DNA from: a virus
DNA length: 51,402 bases
Strand: one strand, 5' to 3'
IMG/VR virus record: IMGVR_UViG_3300044977_000142
Coordinates: 1 to 51,402 of that record
Shown one piece after another: positions 14,147 to 22,630 of this stretch (position 1 is its first letter; every line of letters starts with the position of its first letter). The notes under the pieces are model-generated. The model saw only the letters and a program-made list of their open reading frames with translations. It ran no database searches and was not told where the DNA came from. Both the position numbers and the translations under genes were made by a program.

Positions 14147-16351
14147 CTTGATCCAGATGAAGCCGACCTTGTCCTTCTTGCGCTCGTAACCATTGCCGCG
14201 CAGGATGGCTGACACGCGACGGCAATGCGCTTCGTTGATCTGGTTGAGCTGCATGCCGATAGCATCGGTGAGCAGACGCTTTGCTGTGATGGACGCGCCG
14301 ATGGGCGATATTTTGTATCGAACCCACCATTCCTCGGCCTTCTCGAGTATCGGCTCGGCCCATCCGTCTGATTCGCTGCGCGCGGTTTGCTCATCGCGCG
14401 TCGCATCGGCTGGCATCTCATACCAACGTGCACCGTCGCGATAGCGTGCCAAGGCTTCTGCGAAGAGCTGATCCCGGGTTAACTGCAGGGTATTTAAGTT
14501 GATATCCGTACACCGAATCGGCCAATAGCGGCGCTTGCCTCGCATGTCTGACAGATAGTCGTCAGTTTCAGAAGTGGCCGCAAACACACAGGTGCGCGGA
14601 TATTCCTGAGGCTCGCGACCGTACGGCGCCCGATAGGTGTCGTTGCGAATAGTTATTGTGGCGAGGACCGCCGAGTGTGCAACTCGATTGAACCCGGTCA
14701 TGTCAGGGATTTCAACGAGCCACGCGCCGCGTAAGGCTTGGAGGAAATCCTTGGAGCCGAACTCCATCGGCAATGGTTTGTACCATTCGCCGCCGAGCAC
14801 CTCTAACAAAGACGTCTTGGAAAGCCCTGAAACTCCCTCTAAAACGGGCATGTTATCCATTTTACATCCGGGTTCGGACGCGCGCGCAATCATGCCGATA
14901 AGCCAGTTGGATGCGATGGATTTCGAGTATTCGTTGAATTCCACGCCGGCGCAATCGGCCAACCATGTATTGAGGCGTTCGGTGCGATCCCATGCTGGCA
15001 AAGAGTCGAGCCAAGCGGTCAGCGAATTGCGCCGATTGCATTCCGCAGCGTGTTGCAAACCCTCCTCCACAATACGACTGGTGAATTTGGCAAGTTTAAG
15101 TTTTTGTTGAATGTTGACAGTGAGAGCGCGTGTCTCGGCATCCGTCCAGCGAACCGGAGTGGGTCCGCGCAGAGTGTGATACGTCGCGCCCCTGAAATCG
15201 TCGAACCAGATATGACCCTTGAATATCGAGTGAGACTGAAGGATTTTACTGACGTTGGACAGCGACGGGACTGGAATCCCTTTGACGCACTCGAGATCCA
15301 AAGAGGCCAGAGTAACGAGTGGCGATTGCTCGGTTGGCGCGAGGGTGCCCGCGTCGGGAGCCGCTACGATCGCCGGCGGCTCAGTGACCCGCTGGGCCTT
15401 CGGCCCCTCAATCTGCGCCACCGTATGCGCCGCCATCCAATCCACGAGCGGCCTCCCGGTAAGCCCACCCTCGATCGCATCGGCCACATCCCACCCCGGA
15501 TCGGCGCCATTGGGATTCACCGCGCGCACGCGCTGGGCAGTGGGGACCAGCAGGGTCGAGATCGCGGCGGCTGCAGCGCGGCCCGGGTCATCCGCATCGG
15601 GCCAGATGAGCACGTCGCGACCGGCGAGCGCTGACCAGTCCGTCTGCCTGACGCCGGCGACGCCACCGGACCACGTCGTGAGGACATAGCCGAACAGCGG
15701 CTTGCGGGCCACCTCGACGCATTTCTCCCCTTCGACCACGAGGACGGGCGCGCCCGGATACTTGACGAGCTCGTGCGCGTTGTACAGCGGGCGATGGTCA
15801 CCATAACCCTGGCGGCTCCACTTGCCACGCCGCCACGTCCACTGGCAGAACGCCTTGGCCGGGTGGCCATCCTCATCCGTGAAGTCGTAGCGCGTGACCA
15901 CGAACGCATTGCCGTAGCGATACAGGGCCGTGTGCACGCCGTAATCGGGGTGGGATAGGATTTCCGGGGCGTCCTCGGGGATCGGCTCAGCGAGGCGCTC
16001 CGGCGGTTTGGCGCGGATTGGGGTGGCGGGCTGGGCGACGGGGTGTGAGGACCAGGGGTGTGAGGACCAATCGCCCCCGAGCTGCGCCTCGATCTGCCTG
16101 AACGCCTCGCCCTGATCGACGCCGAATACCGCGGCGTAGAAGCCGATGATGTCGTGCCCCGCGAGACCGCCCGCAAAATGCGACCAGACGCCGGTGTCGA
16201 GGCGGATCGACCACGAGTCGCCGATGCCGCCATCACGGGTGCGCGCCGCGGTCCAGTTGTCGCCCGACCGCTTGCCGCCGACCCAGCGTGGGAGCAGGTC
16301 AGACGCCTGTGCGAGGGCCGCGCGCGCGAGGCCCGGATAGTCCCAGCCCAT
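14129..16351 (-). CDS. Primase-helicase with VapE/VirE-type ATPase domain
   Basis: 740 residues. The N-terminal part (to about 130) has a DUF3987/primase-like WSIRLDTGVWSHFAGGLAG segment. A TOPRIM-like region follows, with VVEGEK at 205-210 and LIWPDADDPG at 248-257. The C-terminal half has the VapE-type P-loop VLEGVSGLSKTSLLEVLG near 503-520 and a Walker B-like WLVEIPDM near 544-551. These proteins start replication by making primers and opening DNA. It is the only replication initiator in the window, and no DNA polymerase is seen, so the host polymerase is probably used. Confidence 0.85.
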   Translation of the reverse strand: MGWDYPGLARAALAQASDLLPRWVGGKRSGDNWTAARTRDGGIGDSWSIRLDTGVWSHFAGGLAGHDIIGFYAAVFGVDQGEAFRQIEAQLGGDWSSHPWSSHPVAQPATPIRAKPPERLAEPIPEDAPEILSHPDYGVHTALYRYGNAFVVTRYDFTDEDGHPAKAFCQWTWRRGKWSRQGYGDHRPLYNAHELVKYPGAPVLVVEGEKCVEVARKPLFGYVLTTWSGGVAGVRQTDWSALAGRDVLIWPDADDPGRAAAAAISTLLVPTAQRVRAVNPNGADPGWDVADAIEGGLTGRPLVDWMAAHTVAQIEGPKAQRVTEPPAIVAAPDAGTLAPTEQSPLVTLASLDLECVKGIPVPSLSNVSKILQSHSIFKGHIWFDDFRGATYHTLRGPTPVRWTDAETRALTVNIQQKLKLAKFTSRIVEEGLQHAAECNRRNSLTAWLDSLPAWDRTERLNTWLADCAGVEFNEYSKSIASNWLIGMIARASEPGCKMDNMPVLEGVSGLSKTSLLEVLGGEWYKPLPMEFGSKDFLQALRGAWLVEIPDMTGFNRVAHSAVLATITIRNDTYRAPYGREPQEYPRTCVFAATSETDDYLSDMRGKRRYWPIRCTDINLNTLQLTRDQLFAEALARYRDGARWYEMPADATRDEQTARSESDGWAEPILEKAEEWWVRYKISPIGASITAKRLLTDAIGMQLNQINEAHCRRVSAILRGNGYERKKDKVGFIWIKRDRSA

Positions 16352-16357
16352 GGCGGG

Positions 16358-16558
16358 CTAGGCGGGGTCGATAGCGGTGAGCGAGACGGGAGTGTGCGGC
16401 TTGGCGAAGTACAGGCGCACCAGATGCTCGATGACGGCCGAGCGATTGCCTTCGAATCCGCGCGCGATCTGCGTCAGACCCGCATGCGTATCGGGGTCGA
16501 TGGAAACCATCAGCGGAATGCGGCGACCCGTGGGAAGCGGCGCGCGTTGCTTAGCCAT
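16358..16558 (-). CDS. Small RHH-like protein upstream of the primase
   Basis: 66 residues from the ATG at 16558. Basic start (MAKQRAPLPTGRRI), then the RHH pattern: strand LMVSIDPDTHAGLTQIARGF and helix NRSAVIEHLVRLYFAKP. It ends six bases before the primase ATG, so the two are co-transcribed. A longer frame upstream is low-complexity and lacks a ribosome site. It is likely a DNA-binding regulator of the replication gene; unproven. Confidence 0.65.
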   Translation of the reverse strand: MAKQRAPLPTGRRIPLMVSIDPDTHAGLTQIARGFEGNRSAVIEHLVRLYFAKPHTPVSLTAIDPA

Positions 16559-16745
16559 GAAAGACCCCGGCGGATAATTATTAGCGGTGTAGATATCTAT
16601 GGCGTGCGGCCACGCTTCGAATCTAAGGCTGGAGCGATGCGAACGCAAGCGGTATGGTGCCGAAACGTGAAATTGAGGTGTGTGATGCAGTGCGGACGTA
16701 GAGGGTGAGCGCACGAGCGGGTAAGTCCAAGCGAACGGGCGAGCC

Positions 16746-18416
16746 GTGAGCGCAGTGATATTGAGCGGCGGCCGCATCCTAGGCGCGCCAGGCGCGGTCT
16801 ACGCCGTCAACACAACACTGCCGGCGATCCCGGCAACGTTTCCGCGCGTGGCGATTGTAGCCAACGGCGGCGACGTCAGTTACGGCCAGGACTCAACATC
16901 GGGCTTTGTGTCGTATACCGCCTCGGCGCCGACCACGCCGGCCGGAATCGGCGTGCAGACGGTGGGAGCCTACGATCTGGCGATCCTCGGAGGCTCGTTC
17001 GAAGGCAGCGGCGCCTACAGCGGCACGAAACGCGCGAATCTGATTACCGCGTTGAAGGGCGGCGGAACCTATCCGATCGCGCTCAATCGAAGTCGGCCGA
17101 CGCGATGCTTTCCGTACGCGATCATGGAGTCAGGGTTGGCGTCCGGCGCGAGTGGAGGCTATGCCGGATTTAACAACATATGCCTGTCCAATAACTGGTG
17201 GGCGTGGAATGCCGCCGGGGGGGCGGGCTCGAAGCTGACCCGTTCGGGGACGATCAACGCCTCGACGCAGTATGAGATCAACTACGGCTATGCATGGGAT
17301 ACCTCGGCCGGATCGGCCGGATTGGATCAGCCGATCTGCGGCAATGTGTATGGGACGTTGTCGGCTGGTCAGGGCCCGGCGCAGACGGCGGCGACGTACT
17401 TCGCTTCGGGGTTATTGACGACAAATCCGCAGGATTCCAGGTTTTTGTCGCTGACGAATGGCGCCGCGCCGAATGCCGATGGGGTGTTTCTCGACAACTG
17501 TTTCATATTCCCCGATGGGGGAGGCGCGCTGACGTCCTCGACAGGCTATTGGGATGGGGTTAATAGTTTCAATAACAATGCGATTGCGGCGTATCCGACC
17601 GGTACATCCTCACTGCTCGCGCGGGGGCAGTATCACTTCTTTGCGACGCTACAGGCGTATCTCGCGACGTGCAACCCGGGCTCGACGTATTACAACTTCG
17701 GCAACTTCGGCGATTACTGGAACAGTGTGGGGTATGGGAATATCGGCTCATTGACCGCTAACGGCGCGGCGGGGGTATTCAACGGCGGCCTGGTGGAAGG
17801 GGCGTTCGGGATTCCGTCGAGTTCGTACCAAGCGTTCCAGACATACGCCGATATGCAGGGAAATTACACGAACCTGACGGCGTTCTGTGTGGCACCGAAG
17901 ATGCCGGTCATCGGTAGTTGGTTGCCGGCGACCGATGGAAGCGAGACGGCGACGTTCACGACCGGCGGGATTGCGACGGTGGCTTCGACCGGGACCGCAC
18001 TCGAGTATCAGTTGATGCGGTTGGGGCTGTGTTTCACGCTGGTGAATGGCAACGCGCTGTACGGCACGGGCGTGGACGGCTACAACTGGGCGGTCACGCG
18101 CTGGTATGACGAGTTTGGCGATGATTCGTTGACGCAAGTCAATGTGCCGCGCGGCTATCTCGGGACACCGGTGAATGGGACGTTGACGATTATCACGCTA
18201 TCGAACGGCGTGCAGTTGCGGGCGTTCACGGGGGGTGTCGCGTTGATCAACCCGTGGGGCAACGGGGCGCAGACGGTGACGCCGTCGCAGTTGTCCGCGC
18301 AGGGGCTGACTGGGTTGTTTTTTCTAGGTGGAACGCAGCAGCCATTGGTCAATACCGGCGCGGCGTTCAGCTCGCGGGAGATGGCGGACGCGGATGCGTT
18401 GATATTGGTGTATTGA
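16746..18416 (+). CDS. Glycoside-hydrolase-like protein (putative TIM barrel)
   Basis: 556 residues. After a Ser/Gly-rich start it reads like the putative glycosyl hydrolase TIM-barrel group (GH114/GHL-type): GAYDLAILGGSF near 74-85, a strand with ADGVFLDNCF near 244-253 whose Asp250 is the expected catalytic position, NGGLVEGAFG near 347-355 with Glu351 as second candidate, and a C-terminal NPWGNGAQTV beta part. The family cleaves polysaccharides. It starts at GTG 16746 with a weak ribosome site and is the only large plus-strand gene in this part. It may be a capsule depolymerase or a virion enzyme; function inferred. Confidence 0.65.
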   Translation: MSAVILSGGRILGAPGAVYAVNTTLPAIPATFPRVAIVANGGDVSYGQDSTSGFVSYTASAPTTPAGIGVQTVGAYDLAILGGSFEGSGAYSGTKRANLITALKGGGTYPIALNRSRPTRCFPYAIMESGLASGASGGYAGFNNICLSNNWWAWNAAGGAGSKLTRSGTINASTQYEINYGYAWDTSAGSAGLDQPICGNVYGTLSAGQGPAQTAATYFASGLLTTNPQDSRFLSLTNGAAPNADGVFLDNCFIFPDGGGALTSSTGYWDGVNSFNNNAIAAYPTGTSSLLARGQYHFFATLQAYLATCNPGSTYYNFGNFGDYWNSVGYGNIGSLTANGAAGVFNGGLVEGAFGIPSSSYQAFQTYADMQGNYTNLTAFCVAPKMPVIGSWLPATDGSETATFTTGGIATVASTGTALEYQLMRLGLCFTLVNGNALYGTGVDGYNWAVTRWYDEFGDDSLTQVNVPRGYLGTPVNGTLTIITLSNGVQLRAFTGGVALINPWGNGAQTVTPSQLSAQGLTGLFFLGGTQQPLVNTGAAFSSREMADADALILVY

Positions 18417-18441
18417 CGCGGGTGTAGCACGGTGGTATACA
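18413..18441 (+). promoter_or_regulatory. Near-consensus sigma-70 promoter before csrA
   Basis: TTGACG (18413-18418), then 17 bases, then TATACA (18436-18441). The spacing is ideal and both boxes differ from consensus by one or two bases. The -35 box overlaps the TGA of the glycoside-hydrolase gene. It would drive the small gene at 18466 and csrA. Confidence 0.7.
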
Positions 18442-18465
18442 GGGGTCGTTACGAAGGAGCGCCAG

Positions 18466-18684
18466 ATGACCACGTTTGTAGGCAACCACTACGGCACCCT
18501 GTCCGGCGAATGCCCCGCACCCGGCATCAGCTGGTCCTTCGAACAACCCACCACCGTCGCGATATATCCGATCCTGCAGCCAACCTATTTCTATTGCACC
18601 GGCCGCGCGCGCCGCTGGGAGCGATTCGGGTATTCGTTGGAGGATGCGCGCAGTTTGATTGAGTATCTCAATTCACGCGAATAG
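18466..18684 (+). CDS. Small hypothetical protein upstream of csrA
   Basis: 72 residues. Good ribosome site AAGGAG nine bases before the ATG. The protein has a hydrophobic-aromatic core (ISWSFEQPTTVAIYPIL, TYFYCTGRARRWERFGY) and a helical end (EDARSLIEYLN). It ends 10 bases before csrA, so the two share the promoter at 18413. Function unknown; a link with RNA regulation would be guesswork. Confidence 0.75.
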   Translation: MTTFVGNHYGTLSGECPAPGISWSFEQPTTVAIYPILQPTYFYCTGRARRWERFGYSLEDARSLIEYLNSRE

Positions 18685-18694
18685 GGAGAAAGTC

Positions 18695-18901
18695 ATGTTG
18701 CTACTCGCCCGCAGAGCGAAAGAATCCATCATCATCGGCAATCGCACGATCACCATCCGGGTCATGAAGGTCGAGCGCGGCGTCGTGACCTTGGGGATCG
18801 AGGCACCGCGTGACGTACCGGTGCACCGCGAGGAGATATTCGAGCGGATCGAGGATGAGATTCGGCGGTTGGAGAAAGAAATAGAGCCTACAGCGGCGTG
18901 A
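18695..18901 (+). CDS. csrA: CsrA-family translational regulator
   Basis: 68 residues, the size of bacterial CsrA (61 in E. coli). The ATG at 18695 follows AGGGAGAAAG. The protein begins MLLLARRAKESIIIG with Leu4 and Arg6-Arg7 at the RNA-binding positions, and continues through strands TITIRVMKVERGVVTLGIEAP to VHREEIFERI, where Arg45 matches the key Arg44 of E. coli CsrA. CsrA dimers bind GGA motifs in mRNA leaders and repress or stabilise them. It has its own promoter (18413) and overlaps the convergent VRR-NUC gene by 14 bases. A phage copy could tune host or phage translation. Confidence 0.92.
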   Translation: MLLLARRAKESIIIGNRTITIRVMKVERGVVTLGIEAPRDVPVHREEIFERIEDEIRRLEKEIEPTAA

Positions 18902-19286
18902 GGCCCTGGATAATCCGCGCCGCATCCTCGACGCTGCGCGCGATGCCGGCGCGGCCGCCGAGCGCGCGGATTGCCGCGATATAAGCGAGCTGTTCAGGCG
19001 TGGGGCGACCCCGACCGAATTTCGCTTCGATCTGCACGTCGATAGCGACCACGCGGCCAACCATATCGGGCGTGACGATCACGGACGTCAGGCCGCCCAC
19101 GTCGCTGATGCCGACCGTGCCGAGTTTCATCGCGTGCGGGTGAATAATCGTCACCGTGTTGGACGTGCGCTCTATCACTTTGCCGGCCCACGCGAGCGCC
19201 GATTGTTGTCTGAACAGGCGCGTGGGGCCGCGCGAGAATTCGCGGAGGATGTCGTTGACGAGTTCGGTGGGGCCGGAGGCGGTCAT
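18888..19286 (-). CDS. VRR-NUC domain nuclease
   Basis: 132 residues. The VRR-NUC pattern is clear: VGISDVGGL at 58-66 (Asp62), VQIEAKFGRGRPTPEQLAYI at 84-103 with Glu87 and Lys89 as metal/catalytic residues and Gln99, then ALGGRAGIARS at 108-118. This PD-(D/E)XK-like fold is a nuclease used by phages in DNA repair, recombination or host-DNA degradation. It overlaps the next gene's stop by ATGA and belongs to the helicase operon. Confidence 0.85.
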   Translation of the reverse strand: MTASGPTELVNDILREFSRGPTRLFRQQSALAWAGKVIERTSNTVTIIHPHAMKLGTVGISDVGGLTSVIVTPDMVGRVVAIDVQIEAKFGRGRPTPEQLAYIAAIRALGGRAGIARSVEDAARIIQGLTPL

Positions 19287-19492
19287 TTTACCCAGACTTC
19301 TACTGTGGGCGGCTCTGTCGTGAAATCGAATTCGACACGATCCACCACATAACTCCCGGCATCGGCGTCCAAGCCTAAAAAGTCGCCGGGGCGCGGAACG
19401 GCGGCCGCGTCGACGTGTTTGGACGTCAGTTTCACTGAATACGGTCCGCGCTCGACAGATGTCATGTATCGCATGAATTTAAGGCAAATCAT
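19283..19492 (-). CDS. Small beta-rich hypothetical protein
   Basis: 69 residues with strands GPYSVKLTSKHVDAA and DRVEFDFTTEPPTVEVWVK around a RPGDFLGLDADAG turn. It starts directly after the TGA of the preceding gene. Function unknown; co-transcribed with the VRR-NUC nuclease and helicase. Confidence 0.65.
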   Translation of the reverse strand: MICLKFMRYMTSVERGPYSVKLTSKHVDAAAVPRPGDFLGLDADAGSYVVDRVEFDFTTEPPTVEVWVK

Positions 19493-19780
19493 TCACATCG
19501 CTCCCTTCGCCAACCCAAAATTCTTCGGCTCATCCGACTTCGGCGGAGGCGCCTTGACGCTGAAGCGACAGTGAACGAGGACGGCGACATCTTCATCATC
19601 AATCGGTGCCAGCCTGTCAATCAACGGGCGCGCCCTAACATACCAAATCGATCCGAAATCGCTGCACATCGCGTCCATCTCAGCGTAGAGTTTTTCGACC
19701 AACGCGAGGATTTCTGCGGGCCTGTCTGCGCAGTACTCATTGAAATACAGGTGCCAGTATTCGCCCTCTTTGTTGATCAC
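19493..19780 (-). CDS. Hypothetical protein in the helicase operon
   Basis: 95 residues. N-terminal helix with Tyr/Trp (EYWHLYFNEYC), a second helix EILALVEKLYAEMDAMC, and a strand DEDVAVLVHCRFSVK. Start GTG at 19780 overlaps the helicase stop as GTGA. Function unknown. Confidence 0.65.
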   Translation of the reverse strand: MINKEGEYWHLYFNEYCADRPAEILALVEKLYAEMDAMCSDFGSIWYVRARPLIDRLAPIDDEDVAVLVHCRFSVKAPPPKSDEPKNFGLAKGAM

Positions 19781-21240
19781 GTCGCCGCCTTCTGTTTCTT
19801 CGCCATCCGCGCATTATGGACATGGACAGCCCACCCCGGCTTATAACCCTTGGTCTGCTCAATCTTCATTAACGCCTCCAACGTCTGACTGCGCCCCTGC
19901 TCGCAGCGAGCGCGGCGGCGCTCGAGTTCTGCTGGGGTGAGTTCGTGAATCTCTCCTTCGCGATTATCGATCTCGCGCGACTTCACGACAAAAATATGCT
20001 CGCATGCCGGCGGTCCTTTGTTGCTACACCGCACGGCCTGAGGCGACGAGGATGCAAAACACTTCGGACAGACCTTGACCCCTGGAGGCGGCTTTTTCTT
20101 CTTCCGCTGCGCGTCCTCGCCGAGTTCCCAGTCGTCCACTTCGCCGGGGAGCAGTTCGAATCCCGGTCGCTCGCAGTTGCGCACGCAGTCCAATAGCGTG
20201 GCGTATTCCTTGCCGGGGGCTGGCCGCATCGTACGGCCCTTCTGCTGACGATACAGAGCCAACGACTGTGTCGGCCGCAGCATGATCCCCACGCGTGCAC
20301 CGGGGCAATCGACGCCTTCCGAAAAAATATCCGCCGCTGTCAACACGCGAATTTTACCAGCACGGTAATCTCGGAAGATATCCCGCCTGAGAGTCTTATC
20401 CGTCTGTCCGCAGACCATCAATGCCGGCACCCCTCCGTCACGGAACTGCGCAGCGACATTGTCGGAGTGCTTGACCGAGGTGCAGAATACGAGCCCCTGT
20501 TCGTGCGGAGTGTGCTGCATGTAATGAGACAGTGCGCTGCCCGTGATCGCAGGCTTGTCCATCATCGCTTCCGCCTCGCCGACGACGTAATCGCCCATCC
20601 GGACATGCAGACCGCTGGTATCGACCAACTGCGGCGCGAATATGCGGGTGCGCACGAGATAGCCGGCGTCGATCAGCTCCTGTTCGCTCGGACCTCGGAT
20701 GAGCGTATCGAAATGCGTGCCGAGGCCGCGCCCGTCGAGTCTGCACGGCGTCGCCGTCACGCCGAGTCGTTTGGCGCCCGGATACGCCTGCATGATGGCC
20801 GACCAACTGTTGCCGCCGACGCAATGGTGCGCCTCGTCACAAACGATCAGCGTCGGCGCGGGATAATCGGTGAGCCGCCTCACGAGAGTTTGAACGCTGG
20901 CGACCGCCACCGCGGAAGATGTTGACGGTTTGCGCCGTGCTACTCGCGTATAGCCGGCTGCAATGATGTCTGGCGCAATATCAAAGTTCTTCAGCGACTC
21001 GACGATCTGCTCGACGAGCTCTACGCGGTGACACAGGATCACGACGCGCTTACCACGGCGCTGGGCCGAATAGGAGATGGAGGAGAAGGTGACGGTTTTG
21101 CCGCCGCCGGTGGAGAGGACGTACAGCGGGGCACGGTAGCCTGCGGCGAAGGCTTCGCGGATCTTGCGCTCGCTTTCGAGTTGGTAGGGCCTGAGTTGGA
21201 TCAATTCACCGGCCCCGCCACCAACTCCCGATTCAAACAC
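19777..21240 (-). CDS. SF2 DEAH-type helicase with C-terminal Cys cluster
   Basis: 487 residues from a GTG at 21240. A TTG at 21204 that overlaps the upstream stop (TTGA) is an alternative start; it would begin LIQLRPYQ. Motifs in order: LRPYQ near 16-20, Walker A STGGGKT at 43-49, motif Ia VVILCHRVEL, motif II VCDEAHH at 133-139, motif III VTATP near 161-165, motif VI QQKGRTMRP near 332-340. A C-terminal CPKC...CSNKGPPACEH cluster may bind zinc. The type is close to restriction-type or phage DNA-repair helicases (UvsW-like). It forms an operon with VRR-NUC under the 21788 promoter. Confidence 0.88.
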   Translation of the reverse strand: MFESGVGGGAGELIQLRPYQLESERKIREAFAAGYRAPLYVLSTGGGKTVTFSSISYSAQRRGKRVVILCHRVELVEQIVESLKNFDIAPDIIAAGYTRVARRKPSTSSAVAVASVQTLVRRLTDYPAPTLIVCDEAHHCVGGNSWSAIMQAYPGAKRLGVTATPCRLDGRGLGTHFDTLIRGPSEQELIDAGYLVRTRIFAPQLVDTSGLHVRMGDYVVGEAEAMMDKPAITGSALSHYMQHTPHEQGLVFCTSVKHSDNVAAQFRDGGVPALMVCGQTDKTLRRDIFRDYRAGKIRVLTAADIFSEGVDCPGARVGIMLRPTQSLALYRQQKGRTMRPAPGKEYATLLDCVRNCERPGFELLPGEVDDWELGEDAQRKKKKPPPGVKVCPKCFASSSPQAVRCSNKGPPACEHIFVVKSREIDNREGEIHELTPAELERRRARCEQGRSQTLEALMKIEQTKGYKPGWAVHVHNARMAKKQKAAT

Positions 21241-21575
21241 CGCTCACAATGATCCGACAGCGAAACGCCGTGGAAACACAGTCCGATGTTGGCGGCGTAG
21301 GGAGGGGCATCGCGGAGCACCCGCTCGTGGCGCCCGAACACATTCCACGGCGTCGGTCCCTTCTCCACATGCGCCTCTGCCACCCGCGTCTCCAACAGCT
21401 TCCGCAAATGATCGCAATCCGCCTGCACGAAACTGACCTGATCACGCAGGTGGGCGTTCTGCGACTCGAGCACGCGTGCTTGACCTTCGCTCACGAAGCG
21501 GCCGAAGTAGTAGCCGGCGAAGAAGATGCAGGCGCCGAGGGTGAAGGCTGCGGTGGTCCAGAGGAGGGGAGTCAT
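21201..21575 (-). CDS. Membrane-anchored coiled-coil protein with Cys motif
   Basis: 124 residues. One transmembrane segment near 5-27 (LWTTAAFTLGACIFFAGYYFG), then a coiled coil with ARVLESQNAHLRDQVSF, and a C-terminal part with CFHGVSLSDHCERC that may bind zinc. The membrane plus coil layout resembles Rz-type spanins, but its place in the replication operon argues against a lysis role. Start overlaps the upstream stop as ATGA. Confidence 0.7.
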   Translation of the reverse strand: MTPLLWTTAAFTLGACIFFAGYYFGRFVSEGQARVLESQNAHLRDQVSFVQADCDHLRKLLETRVAEAHVEKGPTPWNVFGRHERVLRDAPPYAANIGLCFHGVSLSDHCERCLNRELVAGPVN

Positions 21576-21751
21576 AGGTAACCTCGCGCGTTTTTGCCCA
21601 TGGCGAGAATAGCTGCGTAGAGATTGTCGCGCTCATTTCCCAGCAGCCAAATGTCCTTTCTCAGTTGGTCTCGTTCGGCTTCCGCCTTATAACACGCGCG
21701 TTTCCACTCTTCGACCTTGGCCCATGGATCATTTGTCTCTGCGGTCTCCAT
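21572..21751 (-). CDS. Small coiled-coil protein, first gene of the helicase operon
   Basis: 59 residues from the ATG at 21751, chosen because AGAGGTGAGTG places an ideal ribosome site before it (a GTG three bases upstream is possible). Acidic start and a long helix KVEEWKRACYKAEAERDQLR. It is the first gene after the promoter at 21788. Function unknown. Confidence 0.7.
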   Translation of the reverse strand: METAETNDPWAKVEEWKRACYKAEAERDQLRKDIWLLGNERDNLYAAILAMGKNARGYL

Positions 21752-21787
21752 CACTCACCTCTTGCCATCACCCCTGCGATATGCCAC

Positions 21788-21815
21788 AGTGTAGCACCTC
21801 ATCAGCACGAGTCAA
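21788..21815 (-). promoter_or_regulatory. Candidate promoter for the helicase/VRR-NUC operon
   Basis: On the minus strand, TTGACT (21815-21810) is followed after 16 bases by TACACT (21793-21788), with TG one base before the -10 (extended -10). The -35 lies only five bases before the ATG of the plus-strand RecT gene, so transcription in one direction may hinder the other. Confidence 0.6.
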
Positions 21816-21820
21816 CCGAA

Positions 21821-22630
21821 ATGGCGACCGACACGACCGAACACACCCGCAATCGCGGCCTGACGACGATCAACCAACCCGCGAATCTCCCATCCCCGCT
21901 TTCCTACAGCTTCGACCAGATCGGCCGCATGGCCGCCGCCTTCGCGAAATCCGGCCTCTTCGGCGTCAAAGACGTAGACCAGGCGCTGAGCCTGATGTTC
22001 TACGCCCAGGCCACCGGCCGCCATCCCGCGCTCATCATGCGCGACTACGACATCATCCAGGGCCGACTCGCGAAAAAGTCCGAGACGATGCTGCGCGATT
22101 TTCAGGCGAGCGGGGGTCGCGTGAGGTGGACTCAGTATAACGACGCGGGCGCCGAAGCCATCTTCACACATCCGTTATCGCCCGATCCCGTGACCGTCAG
22201 GTGGGATCTGGACCGCGCCAAGAAAGCAGGCCTCGCCGGCAAAGATGGTTCGATGTACACGAAGTACCCCGCCGCGATGTTCCGCAGCCGGGTGGTGTCC
22301 GAAGGCGTGCGCACCACAGCTCCCGATGCGACGGAGGCCATGTACACGCCGCAGGAATTGCAGGCGATGGCAGCGGAGGAGACGCCCGAGCCCGTCACCG
22401 TGACCGCGGCGGTGACACAGGTCGCCGACGAGTCGAAGAAAGCGCTATCGCCCGAGGAGTTGAAAGAGTTGATCGACTCCATGGACGTGAAGACGATCCC
22501 GGAATTGATGGCGGCGTTCGAGACGGCCTACACGCGCGCGACCGAGGCGCGTGATTCGGCGGCGCGGAAGAAGATCAAGTCGGTGTATGACGAGACGAAG
22601 GTGGCGTTGGAGACGGGGGTGGTACCGTGA
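21821..22630 (+). CDS. RecT-family single-strand annealing protein
   Basis: 269 residues from the ATG at 21821. The RecT-like core is visible: ALSLMFYAQATGRHPALIMR near 55-74, DYDIIQGRLAKKSETMLRDF near 75-94, the conserved VRWTQYND and VTVRWDLDRAKKAGL near 101-138, then KYPAAMFRSRVVSEGVRTTAPDATEAMYTP near 148-177 (here given in parts: KYPAAMFRSRVVSEGVR, TTAPDATEAMY). The acidic Glu/Lys C-terminus is also typical. Such proteins anneal complementary strands in phage recombination. It is divergent from the helicase operon; no clear promoter on its own strand was seen. Confidence 0.75.
   Translation: MATDTTEHTRNRGLTTINQPANLPSPLSYSFDQIGRMAAAFAKSGLFGVKDVDQALSLMFYAQATGRHPALIMRDYDIIQGRLAKKSETMLRDFQASGGRVRWTQYNDAGAEAIFTHPLSPDPVTVRWDLDRAKKAGLAGKDGSMYTKYPAAMFRSRVVSEGVRTTAPDATEAMYTPQELQAMAAEETPEPVTVTAAVTQVADESKKALSPEELKELIDSMDVKTIPELMAAFETAYTRATEARDSAARKKIKSVYDETKVALETGVVP

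Noticed and set aside
16559-16777. Longer N-terminus of the RHH protein at 16358
   Set aside because: The extension is low-complexity and covers the region before a plus-strand gene; the ATG at 16558 gives a normal RHH protein.
21201-21575. Spanin (Rz) assignment
   Set aside because: Membrane plus coil fits, but it sits in the recombination operon and carries a Cys cluster unlike spanins.
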